NCBI GenBank assembly: GCA_965200835.1
Contig: OZ241390.1
Span: 1,488,001 to 1,552,000 of the forward strand
Direction: 5' to 3'
Source: JAPPFW01 sp965200835
GTDB lineage: Bacteria; Actinomycetota; Acidimicrobiia; Spongiisociales; Spongiisociaceae
DNA: 64,000 nucleotides
Positions 34,684 through 44,024 of this stretch are shown here, piece after piece. A program made the translations under genes and the position numbers. Numbering within the stretch: the stretch's first letter is position 1; each line of letters begins with the position of its first letter. The notes beneath the pieces are model-generated. The model was not told the origin of the DNA, did not search any database, and was given only the letters and a program-made list of their open reading frames with translations.

Positions 34684-35787
34684 CTAACTGTGCCCTCCAC
34701 CGGGGACTGTCCGCGTCTCGGCAGCCCATGGATCGATGAGGGTCTTGATACGGACCGGCCGGCCTTCCACCATCGGTTGGAGGCCTTCGCTGACCAAAAG
34801 ATCGAGTGGCAGCGCAATCGGGGCTACATCCGACCAGCCCTCGGATCGGGAAGCTACCAGCTGGGCCGCGTCGGCGAAGTCGGCCTCGAAGACCAGGGCG
34901 CTGGTGCCCACCAACCGGACCTCGCGCAAGGTCAACGAACGCAGGTCGATCGGTACGGGTTCGGTTCCCATGCCGATTGCTACCACCCGGCCCCGCGGTT
35001 CTACCAGGTCCACAGCCGCCGACTGCACCGGCGCCACCCCCGTCACCTCATATAACACCGATACCGGATCGTCGAGTACATCTCCTAACTGCTGCAGGAG
35101 CGGTCGTTCCCGATCGACGGTGATGGTGCGCCACGCTCCCAGGGCCTCGGCGACCTCGAGCCTTCCTCGATCGAGGTCGACCGCTACTACTTGCAAACCC
35201 GATCGCCCGGCCGCATAGACGAGGAAGGCACCCACCCCACCAACCCCGATCACGACTACCAGGTCGCCGCGGTCCGGTTTGCCCTGCCGGAGCGAGTGAA
35301 CGGCGATGGACATCGGTTGCACTAGCGCGGCTCGATCGTCATCGAGGCCCAGTCTCCCCACGTCCAGGCAGATCCCAGCGGGTACCGCCACGTATTGGGC
35401 CAATCCACCGTGACGTTGCAAACCGAGCGTGAAGTAACGATCGCAGAAGTTGGTCAACCCGCTGCGGCAGGCACGGCAGGATCCGCACGACACACCGGCG
35501 CCGCTGGCTACCAGGGTCCCGTCGGCAAAGCCTTCCACCCCAGGACCACGATCCACCACCCGCCCCCCGAACTCATGGCCGGGAACCATCGGACCACCAT
35601 GGCCGGACCACCGGTGGCGCTGATCGATAGGGAACATGATGGGTCCGTGATCCCACTCCGAGGCGTCGGTCCCGCAGATGCCCGCCGCGTGCACCTCCAA
35701 GAGGAGCTCTCCCGGCCCCGGGGCAGGTAGCTCGATCTCCTCGATCCTCAGGTCCCGCGTACCGTGGTAGACGGCGGCCCGCATCAT
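34684..35787 (-). CDS. Zinc-dependent medium-chain alcohol/polyol dehydrogenase
   Basis: 367 residues. Catalytic zinc ligands C38 (GICGTD) and H71-E72 (PGHEFGG); structural zinc cysteines C101, C104, C107, C115; Rossmann motif VIGVGGVGAFLVYAAG. The pattern fits the sorbitol/threonine/butanediol dehydrogenase branch. It likely oxidises a secondary alcohol of the imported compound, feeding the E1 complex downstream. Neighbours on the same strand are an SDR upstream and the M24 gene 33 bases downstream. Confidence 0.9.
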   Translation of the reverse strand: MMRAAVYHGTRDLRIEEIELPAPGPGELLLEVHAAGICGTDASEWDHGPIMFPIDQRHRWSGHGGPMVPGHEFGGRVVDRGPGVEGFADGTLVASGAGVSCGSCRACRSGLTNFCDRYFTLGLQRHGGLAQYVAVPAGICLDVGRLGLDDDRAALVQPMSIAVHSLRQGKPDRGDLVVVIGVGGVGAFLVYAAGRSGLQVVAVDLDRGRLEVAEALGAWRTITVDRERPLLQQLGDVLDDPVSVLYEVTGVAPVQSAAVDLVEPRGRVVAIGMGTEPVPIDLRSLTLREVRLVGTSALVFEADFADAAQLVASRSEGWSDVAPIALPLDLLVSEGLQPMVEGRPVRIKTLIDPWAAETRTVPGGGHS

Positions 35788-35837
35788 CGCTCGCTGCCTA
35801 AGGCGGTCATTGGACGGCTTCGTTCCCCGATTTGGAT

Positions 35838-36623
35838 TTAGAAGAAAACTTGCTCTCCTCCGGTGAGATTGAGACTCGCTCCGGTGGTGAACTTGGCGTC
35901 GTCGGAAGCCAGGAAGGCAGCCATCGCACCGATATCGTCGGCGGTCCCCAGCCTCTTCATCGGAATGGTGGCGATGTGCTCGGCCAGGAGGTCCTTGCGT
36001 TCACGGCCGACCATCTCCGCCGCCATGCCGAATCCGGTTCTGGTCATGTTGGTGAACATGGTGCCCGGGCAGATGGCGTTCACCGTAATGTTGAAGGGAG
36101 CCAGCTCCAGCGCCATGACTTGGGTGAGGCCTACCACGGCGAACTTGGAGACCGAGTAGATCCCCCAGCCCGGCCAAGCGACCTTCCCGGTCTGAGAGGC
36201 CGTGTTGATGATCCGGCCCCACTCGTTCTGTTTCATGATGCGTGCCGCGGCCCGTGAGCAGTTGATCACGCCCCGGACGTTCACCGCAAACACATGGTCG
36301 ATCACCTCGTCGGGCGTGTCGATCACCTCGGCGATGGGTTGAGCTACCCCGGCATTGTTGGCCAGGATGTCGATACGGCCGTACTCCTCCGCGACCGAGA
36401 GCATCACCTCATCGACGGCAGTGCTGTCGGTTACATCGAGATGAACAGCCTTGGCGTTGGCACCCGAGGGGGCGGCAGGAAGCGAAGCGGCTACCTCGGA
36501 TGCGTCGAGTACGTCTGCGCAGATGACCGCGGCACCCTCGCTTGCCAGCCGCCGGGCGATGCCTTCTCCTAGTCCCCGCGAGGATCCCGTAACAATGGCC
36601 ACCTTGTCGTAGAGCCGGCCCAC
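35838..36623 (-). CDS. Short-chain dehydrogenase/reductase (SDR)
   Basis: 261 residues from a GTG at 36623 with AGGAGG upstream; longer in-frame starts lack such a signal. Classical SDR: TGSSRGLGEGIA cofactor motif, NNAG (NAGVAQP), catalytic Ser in NTASQTG, and Y-x-x-x-K as YSVSKFAVVGL, followed by NAICPGTMFTNM. Ends LNLTGGEQVFF. An NAD(P)-dependent oxidoreductase for a secondary alcohol or sugar. First gene of the minus-strand catabolic run, so the 170 bases upstream probably carry its promoter. Confidence 0.92.
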   Translation of the reverse strand: MGRLYDKVAIVTGSSRGLGEGIARRLASEGAAVICADVLDASEVAASLPAAPSGANAKAVHLDVTDSTAVDEVMLSVAEEYGRIDILANNAGVAQPIAEVIDTPDEVIDHVFAVNVRGVINCSRAAARIMKQNEWGRIINTASQTGKVAWPGWGIYSVSKFAVVGLTQVMALELAPFNITVNAICPGTMFTNMTRTGFGMAAEMVGRERKDLLAEHIATIPMKRLGTADDIGAMAAFLASDDAKFTTGASLNLTGGEQVFF

Positions 36624-36794
36624 TTGCCACCTCCTAGTTCTCATAGCTGGTGAGGTCTGTCTCCCCGACGGCACATACTACCGACCATCCCCGATGGCCG
36701 CGCTCTGGGCCGGACCGGCCAGGTGCAGGATTAGCCGGGTTCGGTCACCTAACGAAGGGTCTGGCCCAAACTGAGACCGGTTGTGGAGCTCGCC

Positions 36795-37211
36795 CTAGGG
36801 CTTCTGATAGACGGGTACGTAGTCGATCGTCATCTCTTGCGGTAGTTGGGTGTTCTGAGGACTGGGAGGATTCTGCGGTGGGTTGTCCCACTCATGGAGT
36901 TGGTTACCAAGTCTTAGGAAAAACTCCGTGTCGAAAGGTGCACTCACGCCTGAGCAAGGTTGGGTAGGGCCGTGCTGGCAGTAGTAGTCCCAGCGGTTCA
37001 CCGTATACACCCGTGTTCCGTTTATGAAGAAGTCGAGCTTCCATTCGTCCCATTCCAGGGTGTAGAGATTGAAGCTATCTGCGGGGTTAGGGTCCAACTG
37101 AGTCTGGGTACCTCTTACCGTATGGGGATTACCCGTATGCACGGTGATCCGAGCCTGGTCACGGTAGAGGGACTCCCTGGGACCTTGAGATCGATGGTCT
37201 CTGCGTGTCAC
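36795..37211 (-). pseudogene. Truncated glycoside hydrolase family 16 (laminarinase-like), C-terminal remnant
   Basis: 138 codons resembling only the C-terminal half of GH16 beta-glucanases: FNLYTLEWDEWKLDFFING, FDTEFFLRLGNQ and the terminal MTIDYVPVYQ strand. The catalytic EIDIxE segment and the first half of the beta-jelly-roll, including any signal peptide, are absent, and the residues before VHTGNPHTVRG do not look like GH16. It is therefore probably a decayed or truncated gene, although a strongly diverged short protein is possible. It hints that the lineage once degraded beta-glucans such as laminarin. Confidence 0.6.
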
Positions 37212-37337
37212 CGGTAGTATTCCCCAAGAGCCAGCTACGAAGACAATGCCAAGATAATACCTACTACTTCATAACGTAACGATCCTTTCAAACCGTCCTC
37301 CGCTCTCTGGATAACGAGGCTGCACGTTCCAACTACC

Positions 37338-38447
37338 ATGCCAGATGAACACCCTACCCCCCCTTCCCCGAAAGTGGCCAAAAGACGCACACACCCGATC
37401 GAAGAACCAACTCTGCCTGCGATTCGCCGCGCTCCGAAAGTACTCCTACACGACCATCTAGACGGTGGGGCTCCGGCCTTCTACCATCGTGGAGCTGGCG
37501 GCGAGGAGCGGTTTCACGGGCCTGCCCACCTATGACCCTGACGATCTGGCTCGGCTGATCAGGGAGGGAGCCCGGCGCCGCAGCCTCGATCTCTATCTCG
37601 AGATGTTCCGATATACCGCCGGAGTGATGCAAACGCGGGAGGCTTTGTACCGGGTAGCGGCCGAGTGCGCGGAGGATCTGGCCGCTGACGGGATAGTTTA
37701 TGCGGAGGTGCGATTCGCCCCCGAGCTCCACACCGCGGCCGGACTCACTCTCGACCAGGTACTGGAAGCGATCCTGGCCGGAAGCTCCGGCCGGGCGATC
37801 AGGATCGGTGTGCTGGTTACTGCCATGCGGACAGGTCGGGCCAGCCTGGAAGTGGCTCAGCTGGCGCTGCGATTTCGGGATCGCGGCGCGGTGGGATTCG
37901 ACCTCGCCGGTGTCGAGGCGGGATACCCACCGTCACAGCACCTCGAAGCCTTCCGGTTGCTGGATGAGCGTGGCTTTCCGTTCACTGTCCACGCCGGGGA
38001 AGCATATGGATTGCCTTCGATCCGCCAAGCCCTTCATATGTGCGGTGCCAGGAGGATCGGCCATGGGATCCGGATCGTGGACGACATAGCAGAGGACGGC
38101 ACCTTGGGTCCGCTCGCCGCCTATGTCCATGACCGGCGGGCGCCGCTCGAGATGTATCCCACTTCCAACGTCCACATCGGGCCGCTTCATCGGTGGCGGC
38201 TCATCCGGTCGGCTACCTGTTCGAACGTGGCTTTAGGGTCACCGTCAACACCGACAATCGGTTGATGAGTGACGTATCCTTGTCAGGAGAGCTGTCCAGA
38301 TGTTGTGAAGCCTTCGGATGGACCTGGGGCGACCTGCGAAGGCTGGCCATCGACGCGCTGAGCAGTGCCTTCATTCCGGTCGATCAGCAGCAGGAGATCA
38401 TGACCGGGGTCATAGACCCCTGGTATGCCTCGCGGGGAGGCTTCTAG
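37338..38447 (+). pseudogene. Adenosine deaminase, interrupted by two compensating single-base frameshifts
   Basis: Three pieces in two frames spell a complete deaminase. Piece 1 (from ATG 37338) ends in LPAIRRAPKVLLHDHLDGG with the HxH zinc site. One extra G in the GGGG at 37467-37470 shifts the frame; piece 2 continues LRPSTIVELAARSG through TVHAGEAYG (catalytic Glu), RRIGHGIRI and PLEMYPTSNVHIG. One missing G near 38180-38190 returns to the first frame; piece 3 reads VAAHPVGYLFERGF, VTVNTDNRLMSD and ends at 38447. Every catalytic element is present once, so errors in G homopolymers are as likely as true decay. The intact enzyme converts adenosine to inosine. Confidence 0.8.
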
Positions 38448-38484
38448 CAGGACCAGGCCAGCACTCTGAGGGAGCGGCCGAGGG

Positions 38485-39417
38485 TCAATGAACTGCTCTG
38501 AGCTCCCGGGCCCTCGGGCGAGCGGCCCGTTCCCAGTATTCCGACAGCAACTGTTCGGCGGCCCCCGGGTTCATGTGGTAGCACTCCCGGTCACTGGGGA
38601 ACTTCCCCGTCTGGGTGTCGGCTACCCAGTCTGCCATCGCTCGGACCGCCTGGGAGGACAGGTCTGCATACCGGCGTACGAACTTGGGGTAGTGACCAAA
38701 GTTGATTCCGAGCAGGTCGTGGAACACCAGTACTTGGCCATCGGTATGGGGGCCGGCCCCGATCCCGATGGTCGGAACGCTCACCTCTCGGGTTATCACT
38801 TTCGATAGCACCACCGGAATCCCCTCTAGGACTAGGGCGAATACCCCGGCCTCGTCCAGCGCCCGCGCATGGTCGATCAATCGGCGAGCCTCCCTGATCT
38901 CCCGGCCGACCACCTTGTAACCCCCCGCGGCGTGTACCGATTGGGGTGTCAACCCGATATGGCCCATCACGGGGATCTCGGCAGATCGGATCTTTCGGAT
39001 CATCTCCACCCGTTCGGCACCCCCCTCGAGCTTGATCCCCTCGGCTCCTCCCTCACGCACCAGCCGGGCGGCGTTGCGGATGGTCTCTTCGGGGCTGACA
39101 TGGAAGCTCATCCAGGGCATATCGGCGATCAGCAGGGCCTTGGGCCGCGACCGCGCCACCGCTGCGGCATGGTGGATCATGTCGTCGAGAGTCACCTCGT
39201 TGGTGGTCTCGTATCCGAGCACTACGTTCGCCACCGAGTCACCCACCAGGATGATGTCTACTCCGGCCTGCTCCGCGATCCGGCCACTCGGATAGTCGTA
39301 GGCGGTCACCATCGTGAGCCGGTCTCCACCCTTGCGGGCTCGGACGGTTGGCGCGGTTACTTTTCTGCGGACCGCGCCGTTTGGACCGTTGGACATTGCT
39401 GCTCCGTTTCTCCCCAC
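38485..39417 (-). CDS. panB: 3-methyl-2-oxobutanoate hydroxymethyltransferase
   Basis: 310 residues (an ATG at 39396 is an alternative start). PanB marks throughout: TMVTAYDYPSGRIAEQAGVDIILVGDSVANVVLGY, LLIADMPWMSFH, GAEGIKLEGG, VMGHIGLTPQSVHAAGGYKVVGR, VLEGIP and TIGIGAGPHTDGQVLVFHDLLG. Catalyses the first committed step of pantothenate synthesis, adding a hydroxymethyl group from methylene-tetrahydrofolate to 2-oxoisovalerate. Cytoplasmic decamer in characterised homologues. Ends convergently with the adenosine deaminase gene; no other pan gene is nearby. Confidence 0.96.
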   Translation of the reverse strand: MGRNGAAMSNGPNGAVRRKVTAPTVRARKGGDRLTMVTAYDYPSGRIAEQAGVDIILVGDSVANVVLGYETTNEVTLDDMIHHAAAVARSRPKALLIADMPWMSFHVSPEETIRNAARLVREGGAEGIKLEGGAERVEMIRKIRSAEIPVMGHIGLTPQSVHAAGGYKVVGREIREARRLIDHARALDEAGVFALVLEGIPVVLSKVITREVSVPTIGIGAGPHTDGQVLVFHDLLGINFGHYPKFVRRYADLSSQAVRAMADWVADTQTGKFPSDRECYHMNPGAAEQLLSEYWERAARPRARELRAVH

Positions 39418-39593
39418 CGCTGCTGGTTGGGGGATTCCTCCCGGCCGTGGCCGGAGAGCAAGGGTCGGTGTTGTGAGGTCCGGCGTGCGGTGGCTAGCCC
39501 GCCTACTGCTGCGCAGGTCGCGCGGCTCCGGCCGGGATGCGATCTAGCCTACCCGACGGCAAAATCTCGCGTCGGTCGGATCTGATCGGAGTA

Positions 39594-40211
39594 TCACCAA
39601 CCTCGGGCGATCCACTCGGGGAGTTCGGGCTTTTCCTCACCGATCGTGGTGGCCGTGGGTCCGTGACCCGGATATACCTCGGTAGCGTCGTCAAGCGTAA
39701 ACAGACGTTCCTCGATGCTCCTGATGATGGTTTCGAAGTCACCGCCCTCGATCTGGGTGGCACCCGGGCCGCCCGGAAAGAGAGTGTCGCCCGAGAACAG
39801 AACTCCCGGGCTGAGAAAGCAGACCGATCCGGCAGTGTGGCCGGGCGTGTGCATGGTAAGCAGGCTGGTCTCGCCGAGTGGGAACACTTGACCGTCAGCC
39901 AGCGGAGTCGGGCGGGCCGTGGTGGTGCGGGCAGCCATCCGGTAGTCGGCCGGATGCAGCAGGAAGGGGATGTCCAACGCCTCCACCACCGGGACCACCG
40001 CCCGCAAGTGGTCGAAGTGACCATGGGTGGTCAGCAGGGCCTGCACGTCCACGCCGTCGGTCAGCTCGAGCACCCGGTCAGGCTCGGCGGCGGCATCGAT
40101 GATCACTCCCTGCCCGGTCTGGGCGCAAGCCACCACGAAGGCATTGTTCTCGTACTCGCTCACCAGGGCTGCCCTGGTCAGGATGGTGCCGTTGTCGAAT
40201 GTCCAGCTCAT
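39594..40211 (-). CDS. Metallo-beta-lactamase-fold hydrolase (glyoxalase II-like)
   Basis: 205 residues from an ATG at 40211 (MSWTFDNGTILTR); longer in-frame starts precede it without family resemblance. Metal motif THGHFDH (~61-67), then HTPGHTAGSVCF, FSGDTLFPGG and a terminal YPGHGPTAT: the complete HxHxDH...H...D...H set. Resembles small glyoxalase II-like thioesterases that hydrolyse S-lactoylglutathione analogues or other thioesters; in an actinobacterium mycothiol esters are a possible substrate. No operon partner is apparent. Confidence 0.9.
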   Translation of the reverse strand: MSWTFDNGTILTRAALVSEYENNAFVVACAQTGQGVIIDAAAEPDRVLELTDGVDVQALLTTHGHFDHLRAVVPVVEALDIPFLLHPADYRMAARTTTARPTPLADGQVFPLGETSLLTMHTPGHTAGSVCFLSPGVLFSGDTLFPGGPGATQIEGGDFETIIRSIEERLFTLDDATEVYPGHGPTATTIGEEKPELPEWIARGW

Positions 40212-40437
40212 AGTGCTGTCACTGTAGTGATCGGTCCTGCTCTTCCCACACTTCCGGCCCGATCCCTGGAAACTGCGCTGGCGTGTCACACCCATGCGGC
40301 ATATTGATAGGTGCCGATGGCACAAACATCGCCGCAGGCCGGCTGCAGCGATCATGGTCGGGCACTGATCTCGAATCCGCCGGTGTCCCGGGTGCAAGCC
40401 GGGACTCACCGTCGGACCGCGCCAGCCTGCCCGACTC

Positions 40438-40509
40438 CAGGTGGTGGAGGTGGGGGCGGGGCGGGCCCGCCGGGGGGCTGCGGGAGGCTCGAGTTTTCGC
40501 GACCTCGAT
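40438..40509. repeat. Intergenic repeat, copy C (partial), in the clpB upstream spacer
   Basis: Shares blocks in the same order with the repeats at 50046-50240 and 57001-57210: GGAGGTGG, GGGCCC, a GCGG/CTG-rich stretch and TTTTCGCG followed by CTCG. Only the 3' half is recognisable. The rest of the 435-base spacer (40212-40646) shows no gene; a TTGATA at 40549 and CATAAT at 40577 are too far apart to be a convincing clpB promoter. Confidence 0.4.
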
Positions 40510-40646
40510 GGTGCTGGAGGCCATGGCAGCCGCCTGCTGTTCTCAAAGTTGATACGTACACACTCAGATTTTATGGCATAATTGGATAGAGCTCACTGTT
40601 GAAACCAGTAAGCGATCCACAGCACCTGTGGGGAGGAGGCCTAGTT

Positions 40647-43244
40647 ATGGATGCCAGCCGGTTTACTCAGAAGTCACAGCAGGCACTGGTGTCGGCTCGT
40701 GACCTGGCAGTCGGTGCCAACCACCAGAGTGTCGAGCCGGCGCACCTGCTCCTGTCGCTGCTCGGCCAACCCGACACCCTTACCCTCCCCCTGCTCACCC
40801 GGCTCGAGGCCAATCCAGCCCTGCTGCGCAAGGAAGCCGGCCGCCTGCTCGGCACGCTTCCCAAGGTCTTCGGAGACACCGAGGTCGGCTACTCGCGGGA
40901 CGCCATCCGGCTGATGGGGGATGCCCAGGCCGAGATGGCATCGGCCGGAGACAGCTACACCTCCGTGGAGCATCTGTTGCTGGCCCTGGCGGCCTCCCGA
41001 ACAAGCGCCGGAGATCTGCTCCGCTCCGCGGGGATCACCCGTGAAGCCATCGCCACCGTGCTGGAAGAGGTCCGGGGCGCACGGAAGGTAACCACCAGCG
41101 ACCCGGAGTCGACCCAGCAGGGTGCTCTCGAACAGTTCGGACGAGACCTGGTTGCCCTAGCCGCTGAGGGCAAGCTCGATCCGGTGATCGGGCGGGATGA
41201 GGAGATCAGGCGGATGATCCAGGTGCTCAGCCGCCGCACCAAGAACAACCCGGTGCTCATCGGGGAGCCCGGGGTAGGCAAGACCGCCATAGCGGAAGGT
41301 CTCGCCCTCCGGGTGCTCGACGGTGACGTGCCGGAAGGTCTCAAGCAGAAGCGGATCGTGGCCCTCGATCTGAGTGCCATGGTGGCCGGCGCCAAATATC
41401 GCGGCGAGTTCGAAGAGCGTCTGAAGAACACGCTCGACGAGATAACCGCCGCCGATGGCACCATCATCACTTTCATCGATGAGATGCATACGGTGGTCGG
41501 GGCTGGCGCCGCCGAGGGTGCGATGGACGCATCCAACATGCTCAAGCCCCTCCTCGCCCGGGGGGAGCTGCGCATGATCGGCGCCACCACCCTCGACGAG
41601 TACCGTAAGTATGTAGAGAAGGATGCGGCCCTGGAACGCCGATTCCAGCCGGTGATGGTCGAGCCGCCGACCGTGGACGAGACGGTCGGCATCCTACGCG
41701 GGCTCAAGGAGCGCTACGAGGTCCATCATGGGGTGCGGATCACCGATGCTGCCCTGATTGCGGCATCGGTGTTGTCCGATCGTTACATCACCACCCGCCA
41801 CCTGCCCGACAAGGCCATCGACCTGATGGACGAAGCGGCCTCGCATCTCCGTATCGAGATCGACTCGATGCCGGAGGAGATCGACACTCTGGCTCGCCGG
41901 GTGCGCCAGCTGGAGATCGAATCCAACGCGCTCGACAAGGAGTCGGATGCCGCATCCAAGGCCCGACTGGGGGCGGTTCGCCAGGAGATGGCCGAATTGT
42001 CGGAAGAACTCGACCGCCTCACGACCCACTGGCAGCACGAGAAAGACCAGATCGAGGCCATACGGACCACCAAGCAGCGAATCGAGGACGCCCGGGTGGA
42101 GTCGGATCGGGCCACCCGAGCGGGCGACCTCCAGCGGGCGGCCGAGCTCCAATACGGTGTCCTGCCCGGCCTGGACGGCGAGCTGACGTCCCGCGAGCAG
42201 GACCTCGCCGATCTGCAATCGGCCATGAGCATGCTGAGCGAGGAGGTGACCGAGGAGGACGTGGCGTCGGTGGTCAGCCGCTGGACCGGTATCCCGGTCT
42301 CTCGGCTGATGGAGAGCGAGATCTCCAAGCTGGTACACCTCGAGGATCACCTTCACGAGCGGGTGATCGGCCAGGATTCCGCCGTCGGGGCGGTGGCGGG
42401 TGCCATCCGCCGCAGCCGGGCCGGGTTGTCGGATCCCAACCGGCCGATCGGCTCCTTCCTGTTCCTCGGCCCTACCGGGGTGGGCAAGACCGAGCTGGGG
42501 AAGGCGCTGGCCGAGTTCATGTTCGACGACGAGCGGGCCGTCGTCCGCATCGACATGTCCGAATACATGGAGAGGCATTCGGTCAGCCGGCTGCTGGGAG
42601 CGCCTCCCGGCTACGTGGGCTACGACGAAGGCGGCCAGCTGACCGAGGCGGTAAGGCGCCGTCCCTACGCAGTCGTACTGCTCGATGAGGTCGAGAAGGC
42701 CCACCGGGATGTCTTCGGAGCCCTGCTCCAGGTGCTCGACGACGGCCGCCTCACCGACGGTCACGGGCGAACTGTGGACTTCACCAACGCGGTGCTGATC
42801 ATGACCTCCAATCTGGGCTCCGAGCTGATAGATCCCGAGTTGCCCTATGAAGCGGTGAACAGCCGGGTGATGGGAGTGGTGAGGCGTCACTTCCGGCCGG
42901 AGTTCCTCAACCGGATTGACGACATAGTGGTCTTCTCCCGGCTGACGGAGGATGATTTGCTCCAGATCGTCGGGCTCCAGTTCGCCCGGCTCGTTGAGCG
43001 GATCGGCACCCAGAACATCACCCTGGAGCTGGAGGACAAGGCGGCCGAGTGGCTGGCTTCCGAGGGATACGATCCGGTCTACGGTGCCCGGCCTCTGAAG
43101 CGCCTGCTGCAGACCGCCCTGGTCGATCCGCTGGCGCTCGGGCTGCTCGAGGGTCGTTTCCGTCCCGGCGACCGGATTACAGTGTCGGCCGACCACGAGG
43201 GTCTCGTCCTCCCCAGCCTCCGCTGGTCGGAGACCGCCGGCTAG
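40647..43244 (+). CDS. clpB: ATP-dependent disaggregase ClpB
   Basis: 865 residues from an ATG at 40647 with GGGGAGGAGG upstream; 16 in-frame codons before it are excluded on that basis. N-terminal Clp-N repeats (FTQKSQQAL...), first AAA+ domain with Walker A GEPGVGKTAIAEGLA and Walker B TFIDEMHTVVGAG, a coiled-coil middle domain (~400-520, LARRVRQLEIESNAL...), second AAA+ domain with GPTGVGKTELGKALAEF and VVLLDEVEKAH. With DnaK it rescues aggregated proteins after heat stress. The middle domain separates it from ClpA/ClpC. No unambiguous HspR or CIRCE operator was found upstream. Confidence 0.97.
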   Translation: MDASRFTQKSQQALVSARDLAVGANHQSVEPAHLLLSLLGQPDTLTLPLLTRLEANPALLRKEAGRLLGTLPKVFGDTEVGYSRDAIRLMGDAQAEMASAGDSYTSVEHLLLALAASRTSAGDLLRSAGITREAIATVLEEVRGARKVTTSDPESTQQGALEQFGRDLVALAAEGKLDPVIGRDEEIRRMIQVLSRRTKNNPVLIGEPGVGKTAIAEGLALRVLDGDVPEGLKQKRIVALDLSAMVAGAKYRGEFEERLKNTLDEITAADGTIITFIDEMHTVVGAGAAEGAMDASNMLKPLLARGELRMIGATTLDEYRKYVEKDAALERRFQPVMVEPPTVDETVGILRGLKERYEVHHGVRITDAALIAASVLSDRYITTRHLPDKAIDLMDEAASHLRIEIDSMPEEIDTLARRVRQLEIESNALDKESDAASKARLGAVRQEMAELSEELDRLTTHWQHEKDQIEAIRTTKQRIEDARVESDRATRAGDLQRAAELQYGVLPGLDGELTSREQDLADLQSAMSMLSEEVTEEDVASVVSRWTGIPVSRLMESEISKLVHLEDHLHERVIGQDSAVGAVAGAIRRSRAGLSDPNRPIGSFLFLGPTGVGKTELGKALAEFMFDDERAVVRIDMSEYMERHSVSRLLGAPPGYVGYDEGGQLTEAVRRRPYAVVLLDEVEKAHRDVFGALLQVLDDGRLTDGHGRTVDFTNAVLIMTSNLGSELIDPELPYEAVNSRVMGVVRRHFRPEFLNRIDDIVVFSRLTEDDLLQIVGLQFARLVERIGTQNITLELEDKAAEWLASEGYDPVYGARPLKRLLQTALVDPLALGLLEGRFRPGDRITVSADHEGLVLPSLRWSETAG

Positions 43245-43263
43245 GCTTACACGGTAGGCGAGG

Positions 43264-43557
43264 ATGGGGCGCCCGGATGGCTGGTTGCGAAGCCGCAACC
43301 CGTCCCGGCGCTCGCTCGCCTTGCTGTTGCTCGCACTTCTGTTGCTGGGCGCCACCTTCTGGGCTGCTGGCAGGACAGAGAGGCGAAGTGACATCGATTA
43401 CCTGGTATGGGAGGTCTGCCGCCAGATCAGAGTGGAAGGTGTGACCATCGACCAGGCGAGCGGCATACTCCACGACGCCTCCCGTCATGGCAGTGAGCTG
43501 ATGGAACGAGTCGAAGCCGAGTGCGGTGAAGACATAGCAGAGGTATTCAGCCGATGA
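43264..43557 (+). CDS. Small single-pass membrane protein, unknown function
   Basis: 97 residues, starting 19 bases after clpB and on the same strand, so probably co-transcribed. A basic N-terminus (RSRNPSRRS) precedes one strong membrane helix (LALLLLALLLLGATFWAAG, ~18-36); the remainder is a charged soluble tail (DIDYLVWEVCRQIRVEGVTIDQASGIL...). Not recognised. The tail reads as an amphipathic helical domain; no catalytic motif. Confidence 0.6.
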   Translation: MGRPDGWLRSRNPSRRSLALLLLALLLLGATFWAAGRTERRSDIDYLVWEVCRQIRVEGVTIDQASGILHDASRHGSELMERVEAECGEDIAEVFSR

Positions 43558-44024
43558 CCGCACGGTCGAGGTGCCGAGCCCACGCTACGTTGTCCGATCC
43601 GTTCCTACCTTTGCTGGCTAGGGTTGCCAGGTTAGCCGCGGGTCCTATTGGGCAAGGTTTCGGCTGCCGAGGTTGGGATGATGCTGGCAACGCTTGTCCA
43701 TGAAGCAGAAGAGGGAGGCTAGTGGGCGGAGGTCCTAGCCTTCCCCGGATGATGTGTGACACTGGGAGATTCTCTTTAGGAGCTTCTCACCAGCCTATAC
43801 GAAGCGATCGAGGGCTGTCTCTCAGTTGATCCCCGGTCGAATGGTATCTGAATCCATCGAAGGTGGATTCCCAACATGATGGTGTCGTTATCGACCCGTT
43901 CGCTCTGTTATTAACCCGAATACTACCCCGTATCTGTTGGACTAGGCACACAGCTAGTCGTCGCCCGTATTTGCCAGCGCCCTAATGCCTTGCAGGCGCG
44001 GTGTTCAAAAGGGATTATGCCGGG
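43558..44024. other. Intergenic stretch of about 470 bases
   Basis: Lies between the clpB-linked small gene and the convergent endonuclease IV-like gene. No reading frame with family resemblance, RNA gene or strong terminator was recognised. Short imperfect hairpins occur around 43615-43640 (GGCTA...TAGCC) but without a T-tract. Confidence 0.4.

Noticed and set aside
40549..40582. TTGATA and CATAAT as a clpB promoter
   Set aside because: Spacing is 22 bases, too long for a standard promoter; no HspR or CIRCE inverted repeat was evident either.
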